This document shows, one piece after another, positions 25,595-35,009 of a stretch of DNA of 64,000 nucleotides. Below the pieces are notes generated by a model that had not been told where the DNA came from, searched no databases, and saw only the letters and a program-made list of their open reading frames with translations. The translations under genes and the position numbers were made by a program. The DNA lies in assembly GCA_965199905.1 (NCBI GenBank), contig OZ241366.1:5146001-5210000 (forward strand), in the 5' to 3' direction. This DNA comes from Ilyomonas sp965199905. GTDB taxonomy: Bacteria > Bacteroidota > Bacteroidia > Chitinophagales > Chitinophagaceae. Within the stretch, counting starts at the first letter, position 1, and each line of letters starts with the position of its first letter.

Positions 25595-27985
25595 ATGCGC
25601 GAAAATATCAATGGTACTGTTGCACCCCAAGCGGAAAAACAGGGTGATATTGATCTGAAGTTTATTGTAGGCAAAGTGCTGGGAAACTGGTATTGGTTTG
25701 TCATTTCATTGGTTTCCTGGATAATAATCGGCGTATTGGTCATGCTCATTTTTGCACCCAAGTGGAACATCAGCGCACAGGTTATTGTAAACGGCTCCAA
25801 CAGCAAAGTGCAAAGCGGTCTGTCGAGTGAAGCCGGTATGCTGTCCGATCTTGGATTGTACTCAAAACCAGTGAACGTAAACAACGAGCTGCAGGTTTTG
25901 CACAGCCGTACATTGCTTAACCAAACTATTAAAGACCTGCAGTTGAATGTGGGTTATTTTATAGAAAAAGGAATTGTTTACCGCGAAACATACGACCAGT
26001 CGCCATACTTCATTAAGGTGCTTCATCTTGAGAAAATGCCAAAGATGAAGGAAGACCCGCAGAAGTATGACATGACGATTGATAAAAATGACGTTCTGCA
26101 TTTTGAGGATGACAATACCGACAGTGTATTTACAGCTCATTATGGGGATACACTTCACTTTTATTATGGTGATTGGGTTTTGATAAAAAATCCATTGATA
26201 TCGGCAGATCCCAAAGCTGATTACCGTTTAAAAATCGCTTCAATCGGTTCTACATACGAAGACCTGAACGATAATATTGTTGCGCTTGTTTACAGCGCCG
26301 ATGTAACGGCCATCCAAATTACGATGGGCAGCAATGTGAAGAGGAAAGGCGAAGAAACATTGCGTCATTTGCTGAATCTTTATGTACAGTCAGATATCGA
26401 CAATAATAACCGCATCGCCGACAGCACTATTTCTTTCATCAATGATAGATTGATTACTGTAAGCAAAGGGTTAAGCCAGGTAGAAGGCAACATCGAAACT
26501 TTTAAAAAGTCGAACCGTATTGCCGATCTTGATGAACAAGGGAAAGCATTTTTATCGAACAGCATTGAAACGAACAAAGCTCTTGCTGATCAGCAGGTGC
26601 AAATACAGGTAACAAACGATCTTGTCAACTATTTAAAAGATAATAAGAACAATGCCCGCGTAATGCCAACTACGGCACCGATAAAAGATCCGGCATTTGT
26701 GAGCCTGCTTGAAAAGTACAATAATCTACAGCTTGACCGTCAGCAATTGCTGGTAAACAGTACAGAAAACAACCCGTCCGTAAGAACCCTGGATGCGCAG
26801 GCAGGTACTTTGCGTGAAGATTTGATCAAGAACCTGCAGTCTTACGCGCAGAGCTTAACTTTTAGCCGGCAAGACCTGACACGCCAGACTAACGAAGCCG
26901 CTACCAACATTAGCAATGTGCCAACGCAAGAGCGCGTGTATCTTGAATTTGCGCGCAAGCAAGGTGTAATGCAGAGTTTATATACTTATTTGTTGACGAC
27001 AAGAGAACAAGCTGAAGTATCGAAATCAACTATATCTCCTGTCCGCATTGTGGATGCGCCGGAAGCTGATGAAATCCAGTATTTTCCTGATCCGTTGATT
27101 GTATTTATCGTAGCCATATTGTTGGGTTTAATTACGCCATCCATTACGCTTTTTGTAAAAGAATTGCTGAACACCAAAGTGATGGTGCCTGCTGATATTG
27201 AAGCGCTATCGGTGATTCCTGTTGTGTCGCAGATTTCGCGCAATAAAGGAAAGAAAACATTGGTAGTAAATGGAGAAACGCGCAGTGAAGTGGCTGAGCA
27301 ATTCAGGCTGCTTCGTACCAACCTGCAATACCTGATGACCAATACGAATGAAAAAGTGATACTGGTAACATCAAGCATGGGCGGCGAAGGCAAAACATTT
27401 GTATCTATCAATTTCGCTTCTGTACTGGCTTTGGCTGGTAAAAAAGTTTTGCTGCTTGAAATGGATTTGCGCAAGCCAAAGCTGTCTTCTTCCTTAGGTC
27501 TTTCTAACGAAACAGGCGTAACCAATTATATCGTTTCTGATGTGTCGCTTCGCGATGTTATCAAGCCATCCGGCATCAATGATAATTGCTGGGTGCTAAG
27601 CAGCGGAAATATTCCACCGAATCCATCTGAACTTATTATTCATGATAAGGTTGAAAAATTATTTACCGAAGCAAAAGCTCAGTTTGATTACATCGTTGTT
27701 GATACGCCACCGGCAGGATTGGTAACTGATGCACAACTTATTTCTAAATTTACCGACCTCACATTGTTTGTGGTTAGGCAGAAGTTTACTTACAAACGCC
27801 AGATAAGCATGGCAGAAGAAATGGCTGCTAATAACCGTTTGAAAAAGATGTACATTGTATTGAATGATGTACGCAAACTGCCGGGCTACAACTACGGTGG
27901 CAACACGAAATACGAACGCGGTTATTACGGTTACGAACGTCCCTGGTATAAGAGAATCTTTGGAAAAAAGGAATCATACTCGTAA
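25595..27985 (+). CDS. Polysaccharide co-polymerase with tyrosine autokinase (Wzc-like)
   Basis: 796 residues. An N-terminal membrane segment (WYWFVISLVSWIIIGVLVML), a long periplasmic part with coiled-coil, a second membrane segment (PLIVFIVAILLGLITPSITL), then a cytoplasmic BY-kinase domain. Walker A is SSMGGEGKTF (near residue 592), Walker A' LLEMDLRKPK, and Walker B DYIVVDTPPAG. The C-terminal tail has nine Tyr in its last 30 residues (from GYNYGG to KKESYS), the autophosphorylated cluster. It controls chain length and export. The strong hairpin at 28003-28039 follows, yet the locus continues. Confidence 0.94.
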   Translation: MRENINGTVAPQAEKQGDIDLKFIVGKVLGNWYWFVISLVSWIIIGVLVMLIFAPKWNISAQVIVNGSNSKVQSGLSSEAGMLSDLGLYSKPVNVNNELQVLHSRTLLNQTIKDLQLNVGYFIEKGIVYRETYDQSPYFIKVLHLEKMPKMKEDPQKYDMTIDKNDVLHFEDDNTDSVFTAHYGDTLHFYYGDWVLIKNPLISADPKADYRLKIASIGSTYEDLNDNIVALVYSADVTAIQITMGSNVKRKGEETLRHLLNLYVQSDIDNNNRIADSTISFINDRLITVSKGLSQVEGNIETFKKSNRIADLDEQGKAFLSNSIETNKALADQQVQIQVTNDLVNYLKDNKNNARVMPTTAPIKDPAFVSLLEKYNNLQLDRQQLLVNSTENNPSVRTLDAQAGTLREDLIKNLQSYAQSLTFSRQDLTRQTNEAATNISNVPTQERVYLEFARKQGVMQSLYTYLLTTREQAEVSKSTISPVRIVDAPEADEIQYFPDPLIVFIVAILLGLITPSITLFVKELLNTKVMVPADIEALSVIPVVSQISRNKGKKTLVVNGETRSEVAEQFRLLRTNLQYLMTNTNEKVILVTSSMGGEGKTFVSINFASVLALAGKKVLLLEMDLRKPKLSSSLGLSNETGVTNYIVSDVSLRDVIKPSGINDNCWVLSSGNIPPNPSELIIHDKVEKLFTEAKAQFDYIVVDTPPAGLVTDAQLISKFTDLTLFVVRQKFTYKRQISMAEEMAANNRLKKMYIVLNDVRKLPGYNYGGNTKYERGYYGYERPWYKRIFGKKESYS

Positions 27986-28002
27986 CGATAAAGTAATGCG
28001 TT

Positions 28003-28039
28003 AGAAAGAGTTGTCTTGGCTTACAAGACAACTCTTTCT
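28003..28039 (+). terminator. Strong hairpin after the kinase gene
   Basis: A perfect 16-bp stem, AGAAAGAGTTGTCTTG (28003-28018) with its complement at 28024-28039, and a 5-base loop. There is no separate T run, so it is either a terminator for the wza-wzc transcript or a partial attenuator before the downstream genes. Confidence 0.6.
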
Positions 28040-28102
28040 CTAATATCTTTTCGATAATTCTGCTGTATGAAAAAAGGGAATTGAGAAAATGTAAATGCGA
28101 TT

Positions 28103-29011
28103 ATGCCGGATAAGTGCACCGTAATTTATATAATGTCTGATGTAAGGTCGGGATCTACCCTGCTTGAAAATATTTTGTCTAAATCAGGCGAAACGGTTTC
28201 AGTAGGAGAGATGGCTTTATTGAAGGCGCACATTATGCGCACGGGTGCCGGCGCGCGCTGGAACTGGAATTGCTCTTGCGGTTTACCCCCGGTTGAATGC
28301 ACGTTCTGGAAAAGCGCTTTGCAAAATATCTCCACTTCTTCGCCTCAGTTTAATACGGCTGTTCAATGGAATTACCGTTCCAAAAAGCTTTTTGCAGGCA
28401 GCCTGTTTTCTTCTTTTATTAAAAGCAAACTGGCTGAGTTAAATAAAAAGAAAATTAACCAGGATACGGTAACTACGAACAACCAATTATACCGGAATAT
28501 CTTTCAGTCAACCGGGAAAAAATTCATAGTTGACTCATCGAAAGATCCGGTGCAGGCTTATCTTACTTATCTAAATAAGCCTTCTGATTTTGATGTCAAA
28601 ATCATCAATCTAAAGCGTGATTTACGCGCCATTGCGGCATCGAAAAGCAAATGGAGTATAGCCAATCAGAAAAAACAAAAATCGCTGGGCAAGTGGCTGA
28701 CCAATTCTTTGTTTTATAAAAAAGTTTGCGCGGTCGTTGCTCAATCCGCACAACCCGGAGATGTAATTTCTCTTTCTTATGAAGACCTTGCAAGGCATAC
28801 ACAGCAAGAGCTTGATGCCATCATTAAAGTTTGCGGACTGCAATGGTACAAAGCGCCTGATTATATGGTGGTAGAAGAAAATGAGCACACTATTGCCGGC
28901 ACGCCGCAACGCTTTACCAAACGCCCCATTGCCTACGATGGCTCATGGAAATCTTTCTATAACAAAAAACCCCTGCTTTCTTTTTTTGGTAAACTAATGA
29001 ACCGGGTATAA
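28103..29011 (+). CDS. Sulfotransferase family protein
   Basis: 302 residues, no signal peptide. The 5'-phosphosulfate loop is SDVRSGSTLLENIL (residues 11-24). The 3'-phosphate part is seen in INLKRDLRAIAASKSKW near residue 175, where Arg-x-x-x-[AS] and Ser fit the family. DVISLSYEDLARHTQQEL near residue 220 is also usual. It would transfer a sulfate from PAPS to an acceptor. As it lies between the export genes and flippase (3 bases before the latter), the acceptor is probably the surface polysaccharide; this is an inference. Confidence 0.8.
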   Translation: MPDKCTVIYIMSDVRSGSTLLENILSKSGETVSVGEMALLKAHIMRTGAGARWNWNCSCGLPPVECTFWKSALQNISTSSPQFNTAVQWNYRSKKLFAGSLFSSFIKSKLAELNKKKINQDTVTTNNQLYRNIFQSTGKKFIVDSSKDPVQAYLTYLNKPSDFDVKIINLKRDLRAIAASKSKWSIANQKKQKSLGKWLTNSLFYKKVCAVVAQSAQPGDVISLSYEDLARHTQQELDAIIKVCGLQWYKAPDYMVVEENEHTIAGTPQRFTKRPIAYDGSWKSFYNKKPLLSFFGKLMNRV

Positions 29012-29014
29012 AGA

Positions 29015-30598
29015 ATGGATAAGAAGAAAATTGTGAAATCAGGCTTATGGCAGTTGATGAATACCGCCGTCATCTTCATTTCGCAATTAGGCTATTATGC
29101 AGTGATGGCTCGCATCATCAACAATGCAAAAGCCGCCTTTGGTGTGCTGGCTCTTTTAAATGCCTGCACAAATTTTGGCAACGTAGTAGCCGAAGCCGGC
29201 ATGGGCGACGCGCTGCTGCAACGCAAAGTGGTAGAGCCGGGACATAAAAATGCAGCGTTGTATTACAGCGTGGTTACAGCTACATTTTTTTATGTCATCT
29301 TATTTATTGCCGCTCCTTCTATTTCTCATTTTTTTGATGATCCGACGGATTTGATATTAGGCTTACGAGTTGTAGGCTTAAGTTTTATTTTATACTCGCT
29401 GGGTTCGCCATCAATCAACTTACTGCAGAAGGAATTTCGGTTTAAAAAAATATTCTTCAGCGATAGTTTAAGCTTATTAGCTTCCAACATATTCGGTATT
29501 TATCTCGCGTGGCGGGGCATGGGAGTTATGTCGTTGGTGTATTCCACTCTGTTTTATAATATCGCAAAGCTTATTATGCTTTGGATTATGGAGCCTTTGC
29601 CATTAAATGCAGGAGCGACTCTGCGCCATTGGAAAGATTTATTTAATTACGGTCTTATCCTTACATTCATCCGGATTACCAATTATGTAAACACATCCGG
29701 TATCAACTTCCTCATTGGGAAACTGGTGCCGATAGGTGCACTTGGTATTTTTGAGCGCTCTACACGCACGGTAAACTTACCCGGCAGGTATATGGGAGAT
29801 ATTGTTCAGAAAATATCCCTGCCCGCGATGATAAAAATTGAAACGGATGACGAGCTGTTTATCATGTATTATAAAACTCTGTCGTTACTGCATTCCATGC
29901 TGGTACCGGTATCAGTTTTCTTTGCAGTGTTCAGCAAATCGCTGGTGCTGATTTTATTGGGACCAAAATGGCTCGACGCGGTCATCCCGCTTCACTTTAT
30001 GTTTCTTGCTTTACCGTTCCAGATAGAAGGCAGGCTGGCGGATGGCGTGATGCGCGTAAAAGGATTACTGGTAAACAATTTGAAGCGAAAAATACTTTCC
30101 ATGTTCATCATGTTTGCCAGTATTTACGCGGGTAGTTTTTACAAAGCGCCATTACAAGGCATTGCAGTAGGAATGTTGTTCTCCGCCATCACCAATTATT
30201 ATATAATGATCATTACGTTGCGGAAGAATGTATTTCCAAAGGATTGGAAAAAATTATTGCTGCGTCCGTTCTTTAACGGCGTGCCGCTTACGTTATATCT
30301 TGTTCTGCCTTCGCTTGCATTATTCTATGCCTGCATGTTCATAACAGGCAATGATAATGTTCTGTCTTTCCTCGTTACGGCAGGTATCGTGGGTGGATTT
30401 TTAAGCTATGCATTTTTGAAAAAACCAAAGATGCTGGGTAAAGATTTCGCACCCATTCATGCTGTGTTAATGGAAGTTGCCAACAAGAAAAAGAATAGAA
30501 AACGGAAGCAACAGGCAATCGAAACTATTACACCTTCAGAAGGCGATATCAGCGTAACTTCTGCTGCCACAGAACCCGATAATAAAATCACTCAATAA
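29015..30598 (+). CDS. Polysaccharide flippase (MOP family, Wzx-like)
   Basis: 527 residues with 12-14 hydrophobic segments and a charged C-terminal tail rich in Lys/Arg. The start IVKSGLWQLMNTAVIFISQL and the loop GMGDALLQRK, with KEFRFKKIFFSDSLSLLASN later, are typical of PST-type flippases that move lipid-linked repeat units across the inner membrane. It starts 3 bases after the sulfotransferase stop, so the two are likely co-translated. The substrate is unknown. Confidence 0.9.
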   Translation: MDKKKIVKSGLWQLMNTAVIFISQLGYYAVMARIINNAKAAFGVLALLNACTNFGNVVAEAGMGDALLQRKVVEPGHKNAALYYSVVTATFFYVILFIAAPSISHFFDDPTDLILGLRVVGLSFILYSLGSPSINLLQKEFRFKKIFFSDSLSLLASNIFGIYLAWRGMGVMSLVYSTLFYNIAKLIMLWIMEPLPLNAGATLRHWKDLFNYGLILTFIRITNYVNTSGINFLIGKLVPIGALGIFERSTRTVNLPGRYMGDIVQKISLPAMIKIETDDELFIMYYKTLSLLHSMLVPVSVFFAVFSKSLVLILLGPKWLDAVIPLHFMFLALPFQIEGRLADGVMRVKGLLVNNLKRKILSMFIMFASIYAGSFYKAPLQGIAVGMLFSAITNYYIMIITLRKNVFPKDWKKLLLRPFFNGVPLTLYLVLPSLALFYACMFITGNDNVLSFLVTAGIVGGFLSYAFLKKPKMLGKDFAPIHAVLMEVANKKKNRKRKQQAIETITPSEGDISVTSAATEPDNKITQ

Positions 30599-30607
30599 TA
30601 ATATTGT

Positions 30608-32035
30608 ATGTTTAGCTGGCTCAAGGCACCTATCAAAATGTTAAACAGCTTTCTGCTCTTGTCAGCGCTGGCGGTTTCTCTGTACATGAACGATTCTACA
30701 TACATTCTGATCGTTTTGTTGCCGATCGTAATTATGGATCGTTCGTTTCTCATTCCATTGCTTTTTACCATTCCGGTAGTAGAAGGTGTGTATGCAACCG
30801 ACACAACATCATCAAATTCAGAAACCGTCGCTATTGCGATGCTGGTGCCTGTTTTGGCGTACGACCTGATAAAGCGAAACAAGCAAATGGTTCCGTTTAA
30901 GGTAACGGCTTTGTATATCATTTTTATCATCATGGCATTTGTGGGGTTTATCGTTTATAAACGCCATCCCGAAATCAGTAAAGCCATCTCTATACCTATG
31001 CACGCGCCTTATGTGCCGGTATTAGGTAAGGTATTGGCTAAAATTTTAAAAATTACTTTCTTCTGGATTTATGTAAAGCTGCTCATCAACTATGGCAAAG
31101 AATACATTTATGAAGCCCTGAAATTATTCCGGGCGCTATCACCTTATATTATTCTTGTTATTGCCGGCTATACATTGTTGTTTGGAACCGTATCTCAAAA
31201 GTTTGGCGGCGTTATTCACTTTGGTTCGGCATCGCATGGCGATTTTACAGCCTCGCTTGATGCCCTTTGTGTATTCCTCTACCTGGCTTTGTTTGAGCGA
31301 AGCAACCGTTATTTCGAGAAGTTTATGGCAATCGCGGCAATTGCAGCACTGCTGTATCTCATTATGCAAATGGGCTCGCGCAATGGCTTGCTGAGCTTTG
31401 GTTTTGTAACGGTACTGGGTGTATTCCTGGTAATGCGCAACCGAAGCTGGACATTCCAGTTTATCATTGTTGCCGGCGCCTTTGTTGTTGGCGTTACGGC
31501 GCTATATTTCTTCCAGGATTCGCCCACTATACAACGCTTTATTTATGAAATGACAGAAGATAGTGGCGGAGAACGTGTCGATTACTGGGCGGCAGGCGGT
31601 ATGGCTGTGAAAGATGCGCCCATACTCGGGCAAGGTGGCGATGAAACGGCCTCGCTATATTCCGTAGGTAAATATTCGCCCAATGTGGAAGACCACGTTA
31701 TGCACAATACCTTTTTGGAAGTGGCGGTGGAATACGGGCTTCTCGGGCTTACCTTCTACCTCATTTTTGTGTATACGATTATCAGGTGGGGATATTTTCA
31801 GGTGATGTATGCCATTAAAAGCAACGACCTGATTTTAGGTACGCCTGCCATTGCTTACACGGTTTCCATCATGGCGGGCATGTTCATCAGTCGTGTGTGG
31901 GATACAACGCTCTGGTATTACCTCGGTATCGTTTTCGCCATTGGTATTTTGTGGCTGGAACCTTTGAAAAAGAAGAATAAATATTTTGTGAGAAGCGGGC
32001 GTCCCAAATTATCTTCTCAGCTTGCCGCTACTTAA
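30608..32035 (+). CDS. O-antigen ligase / Wzy-like polymerase
   Basis: 475 residues with about 11 membrane segments. The large periplasmic loop with GGERVDYWAAGGMAVKDAPI is followed by LGQGG and then VMHNTFLEVAVEYGLLGL. The motif H-N-x-[FY]-L-x-x-x-x-E-x-G-x-x-G is the mark of the O-antigen ligase/polymerase superfamily. It starts 9 bases after the flippase. With Wza, Wzc and Wzx genes alongside, it most likely polymerises the repeat unit (Wzy role). No glycosyltransferase for repeat-unit assembly is present in this stretch. Confidence 0.87.
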   Translation: MFSWLKAPIKMLNSFLLLSALAVSLYMNDSTYILIVLLPIVIMDRSFLIPLLFTIPVVEGVYATDTTSSNSETVAIAMLVPVLAYDLIKRNKQMVPFKVTALYIIFIIMAFVGFIVYKRHPEISKAISIPMHAPYVPVLGKVLAKILKITFFWIYVKLLINYGKEYIYEALKLFRALSPYIILVIAGYTLLFGTVSQKFGGVIHFGSASHGDFTASLDALCVFLYLALFERSNRYFEKFMAIAAIAALLYLIMQMGSRNGLLSFGFVTVLGVFLVMRNRSWTFQFIIVAGAFVVGVTALYFFQDSPTIQRFIYEMTEDSGGERVDYWAAGGMAVKDAPILGQGGDETASLYSVGKYSPNVEDHVMHNTFLEVAVEYGLLGLTFYLIFVYTIIRWGYFQVMYAIKSNDLILGTPAIAYTVSIMAGMFISRVWDTTLWYYLGIVFAIGILWLEPLKKKNKYFVRSGRPKLSSQLAAT

Positions 32036-32105
32036 GACAGTTCTATAGTACCAAACCGCTGAAATTGCAGACTTAATCTGGTTGTGTCAGAAAAGGGATG
32101 ATAAT

Positions 32106-32200
32106 GATTTGGGCGTGTTTTGCCGCGGCGCGTTGGGCTTTTCGCTGCAAAGCCGGGGCGTCAATAGCGCCATCCGCCGCGGCGGCTGTAGCTCCATCAA
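32106..32200 (+). repeat. Dispersed GC-rich repeat, family B, copy B2
   Basis: GATTTGGGCGTG, GCCGCGGCGCGTTGGGCTTT and GCCGGGGCG match copy B1 in order, and CCGCCGCGGCGG occurs at 32174-32185. The rest of the 300-base gap (to 32290) is low-complexity sequence with several ACTATCAACTACC words. No gene is supported here. Confidence 0.6.
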
Positions 32201-32291
32201 CTATCAACTACCTGCCACCAACTATTTCCCTGCCTGCCGCTTTGCGAGCTTTCCGCTTCAACGGTGAAGCACTTATTAGACCATAAAATTA

Positions 32292-32302
32292 ATGTTAGCG
32301 GC
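32292..32302 (+). repeat. Left 11-bp inverted repeat of an AT-rich two-gene block
   Basis: ATGTTAGCGGC here is the exact reverse complement of GCCGCTAACAT at 33654-33664. The pair flanks the two AT-rich genes at 32335-33661. It may be a cassette or mobile-element boundary. Confidence 0.5.
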
Positions 32303-32334
32303 AACCGTAGTGAGAACCTTCAAACAATCAGACA

Positions 32335-32898
32335 ATGGCTAACTTTATTCAATTTGTGAACAAATTTTCAAAACTTGACAAAGAAGTAACTGACGAGTTA
32401 TTGAATAAATTAAGAACTACAACAATAGAAAAGGGCAAATATTTATTAAAAACCGGAGAGCAATGCAGAAAAATATTCTTCATAAACAAAGGACTTGCAA
32501 AAACATACTTTAACAGAGAAGAAAAAGAATTTATTATGAGGTTCTTTCCGGAAAATTCAATGTTTACAGTTCTTGATAGTTATATCCAACAAACACCGTC
32601 AAGTTATATGGTTTTGGCTTTGGAAAAAACTACCATCACTTATATCAATCAATTAGACCTGGACGAACTTTGTAAAAAATATCATTCTATTGAAACTTTT
32701 TTTAGAAAATTAATCTCATTTGCTGCACTAAATATGATGAAACGGATAAGCGAAATGCTTGAAGAAAATGCTACGGAACGATATAATCATTTCGTGAAAG
32801 AAAATAATCAACTCCTTCAAAGAATAAGCCTTGGTGACATAGCAAATTATCTTGGCATTACACAAGTGTCGTTAAGTAGAATCAGAGCTAAGAAATAA
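32335..32898 (+). CDS. Crp/Fnr-family transcriptional regulator
   Basis: 187 residues. The N-terminal part is a cyclic-nucleotide-binding-like beta roll (LRTTTIEKGKYLLKTGEQCR, FFINKGLAKTYFNREEKEFI, FFPENSMFT), followed by a long dimer helix. The C-terminal winged helix is short (QRISLGDIANYLGITQVSLS, then RIRAK) and ends at the recognition helix. Codon use is much more AT-rich than in neighbours (many AAA, AAT, TTA), which suggests transfer. It lies 67 bases before a membrane-protein gene of the same composition. Confidence 0.88.
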   Translation: MANFIQFVNKFSKLDKEVTDELLNKLRTTTIEKGKYLLKTGEQCRKIFFINKGLAKTYFNREEKEFIMRFFPENSMFTVLDSYIQQTPSSYMVLALEKTTITYINQLDLDELCKKYHSIETFFRKLISFAALNMMKRISEMLEENATERYNHFVKENNQLLQRISLGDIANYLGITQVSLSRIRAKK

Positions 32899-32965
32899 TT
32901 TTTTATCATTTGTAAAAAGAATTTAAAACTGTTCATCTGAGTTTTGCATTAAAAAATTATCAGAA

Positions 32966-33661
32966 ATGCAAACATCACGACAGACTCAAATCGTCAGCTT
33001 AGTAATAGCAACATTTTTTTGCATTATTGCTCCGACAATTGGATATATTAAAATAGGACTTCCGCCAGTGATTATTGTTGGCGGTTCAGCAGTAATAGGT
33101 TTTTTCTTTTGGTATTTTACTTATCTCAAAAATCCAACTGACCCTAAAATCATCTTACCGCTATTTATTTTGACAGTTGCTTGTTTACAAATTCATATTG
33201 TGGAAGAATATTTAACAGGTTTTGGTCCTGCAATGAGCCGACTATTTAATATTCCCTGGACTGAGAAAAGCTTTCTTATAGTTTTTGCTCTTGTTGGTCC
33301 AATCATCTATACACTTACAACTCTTGGGTTATACTACAGAACTCCAATTGCAGGTTTTATTGCCTGGTTTATTTTTATTGGTCCCGGTATAATGGAATTT
33401 ACTCACTTTATATTTCCACTTTTACAACCTCATATTGAGCCGGCAACTCTAAATACTATAACACAAAATATTAATGGTACAGAAATTTCTAATATGCCGA
33501 ACTACTATTATAAAACAACGGGTTATTATTACTTTGCAGGTATGTGGACAGCAATATTGCCAATGATACCAGGAATTTATGCAATTTATCGATTAACAAA
33601 AGAACACAGATACCACTCAAAAAGTGCAAGATTGATTATAAAAAAAAATGGCAGCCGCTAA
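32966..33661 (+). CDS. HXXEE-domain membrane protein
   Basis: 231 residues with six or seven hydrophobic segments. The motif HIVEE (His77, Glu80, Glu81) lies at the end of the third segment, and a second polar motif MEFTHFIFP comes later; both fit the HXXEE domain of unknown function (possible metal site). AT-rich like the Crp gene before it. The stop codon TAA (33659-33661) lies inside the right border repeat GCCGCTAACAT. Function unknown; the regulator next to it may control it. Confidence 0.75.
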   Translation: MQTSRQTQIVSLVIATFFCIIAPTIGYIKIGLPPVIIVGGSAVIGFFFWYFTYLKNPTDPKIILPLFILTVACLQIHIVEEYLTGFGPAMSRLFNIPWTEKSFLIVFALVGPIIYTLTTLGLYYRTPIAGFIAWFIFIGPGIMEFTHFIFPLLQPHIEPATLNTITQNINGTEISNMPNYYYKTTGYYYFAGMWTAILPMIPGIYAIYRLTKEHRYHSKSARLIIKKNGSR

Positions 33662-33664
33662 CAT
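33654..33664 (-). repeat. Right 11-bp inverted repeat of the AT-rich block
   Basis: GCCGCTAACAT, the exact reverse complement of 32292-32302. It contains the stop codon of the HXXEE gene. A related GGCTAACC follows at about 33697. Confidence 0.5.
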
Positions 33665-33793
33665 AAGTTTTGCAATAGTGAGGCTTGACGAACAAAGGCT
33701 AACCTACAGTTTTCTAATTTGGATTTAGTATAAGGCTGGGCTTACAGAAGTCTGTTGCCCAATCATCGCAAAGCCTTGAACGATAAACGAAAC

Positions 33794-33858
33794 AATCCCT
33801 CACGCACCGCCGCATGTTGTAAACGCTCATTTTTGGCATCATATATTTAATAATACAG
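33794..33858 (+). repeat. Dispersed repeat, family B, copy B3 (right half only)
   Basis: AATCCCTCACGCACCGCCGC, then AAACGCTCATTTTTGGCATC and ATATATTTAATAATACAG match the right half of copy B1 at about three quarters identity. The GC-rich left half is missing. The remaining bases 33665-33790 show nothing else. Confidence 0.6.
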
Positions 33859-33930
33859 TCTTTAATTTTTATTGAAAAACTTTATAATCCTGTAACGAAC
33901 ATGTAGTGATTTCTGTAACAACGATGGATC

Positions 33931-34878
33931 TCATTTATAAATCGCCACTTCAAGCAATCCCTCATTATCCTTCACCGCGCGGTACATGCCTTCGCTGTTA
34001 AAAAGCAATGCTGCATTGCCTTTCGCATCCACGCCTATCATGCCGCCTTCGCCTTCTAATTTTACCAGCTTATCATTCACCACTACATCCATCGCTTCCT
34101 GCAAAGTCATCGCTTTATATTCCATTAAACAACTTACATCGTAAGCTGCTACGCTGCGGATAAATATTTCACCATGACCCGTACAACTAATGGCGCAGGT
34201 AGTATTGTTAGCATACGTGCCGCTGCCAATGACAGGACTATCGCCAATACGACCATATTTTTTATTCGTCATGCCACCGGTGCTTGTGGCGGCAGCAATG
34301 TTGCCATTTACATCGCAGGCAACGGCGCCTACGGTTCCAAATTTTTTATCCCGCATCAATTCTTCTAATTGCTGGTGGGTATGGTCTAATGAATAATTGT
34401 CCGAGTCGCGTAAGGCTTTCCACTGGTCGTAGCGAAACTGCGAAAAAAAGTATTCATCTGCTTCCAGCTTTATCCCTTGTTTGATGGCAAAATCATTTGC
34501 ACCTTTTCCACTTAAAAATACATGGTTGCTATGCAGCATCACTTCCGCGGCAAGCTCTATCGGGTTGCGCACACTACGCACGCCAGCCACGGCACCAGCC
34601 GCCAGGTTGCTGCCATCCATAATGGCGGCGTCCATTTCCTGCACACCTTTTTTAGTAAATACAGAACCACGACCGGCATTGAACAGTACGTTATCTTCCA
34701 TTATTACGATGGCTGCTTTAACGGCATTTATGGCTAACCCGCCTTCTTCCAGCACGGCATAGCCTGCATTCAAAGCTGCTTCCAATCCCTTTAAATAGGC
34801 TTCTTCCAGTTGCGGCGTCATATCCTGTTTTAAAATGGTGCCGGCTCCGCCATGTATGGCTATCGTGAATTTGCTCAT
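33931..34878 (-). CDS. Isoaspartyl peptidase / L-asparaginase (type III)
   Basis: 315 residues, no signal peptide, so cytoplasmic. N-terminal nucleophile hydrolase that cleaves isoaspartyl dipeptides and asparagine. The precursor is cut before Thr182 in KKFGTVGAVACDVNGNIAAA, which becomes the nucleophile of the beta chain. The alpha chain begins FTIAIHGGAG and has LFNAGRGSVFTKKGVQEMDA. The beta chain has STGGMTNKKYGRIGDSPVIG and STGHGE-like CTGHGEIFIR. The gene is downstream of the CarB half gene in the same direction, with two hairpins between. Confidence 0.93.
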   Translation of the reverse strand: MSKFTIAIHGGAGTILKQDMTPQLEEAYLKGLEAALNAGYAVLEEGGLAINAVKAAIVIMEDNVLFNAGRGSVFTKKGVQEMDAAIMDGSNLAAGAVAGVRSVRNPIELAAEVMLHSNHVFLSGKGANDFAIKQGIKLEADEYFFSQFRYDQWKALRDSDNYSLDHTHQQLEELMRDKKFGTVGAVACDVNGNIAAATSTGGMTNKKYGRIGDSPVIGSGTYANNTTCAISCTGHGEIFIRSVAAYDVSCLMEYKAMTLQEAMDVVVNDKLVKLEGEGGMIGVDAKGNAALLFNSEGMYRAVKDNEGLLEVAIYK

Positions 34879-34947
34879 GTAAATTTTTTAATAGGAAAAC
34901 ATGCCGGAATATAACACTGCTGATTCGTAACCGAAGTTTTGTTTCGT

Positions 34948-34976
34948 AAAAATGACTTTTCGGAAAGCCATTTTTT
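34948..34976 (-). terminator. Terminator after the carB half gene
   Basis: On the minus strand AAAAATGGCTTT pairs with AAAAGTCATTTTT around a short loop, giving a 12-bp stem with one G:T pair and a T run. A second small hairpin with AAGCTTC / GAAGCTT arms lies at 34977-35003. Confidence 0.55.
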
Positions 34977-35009
34977 AAGCTTCCATTTCTGATTCAGAAG
35001 CTTATGCTT

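Noticed and set aside
32098..32286. Two overlapping 61-62 codon frames after the O-antigen ligase gene
   Set aside because: They lie in the GC-rich family-B repeat and the low-complexity sequence after it, without conserved translation.
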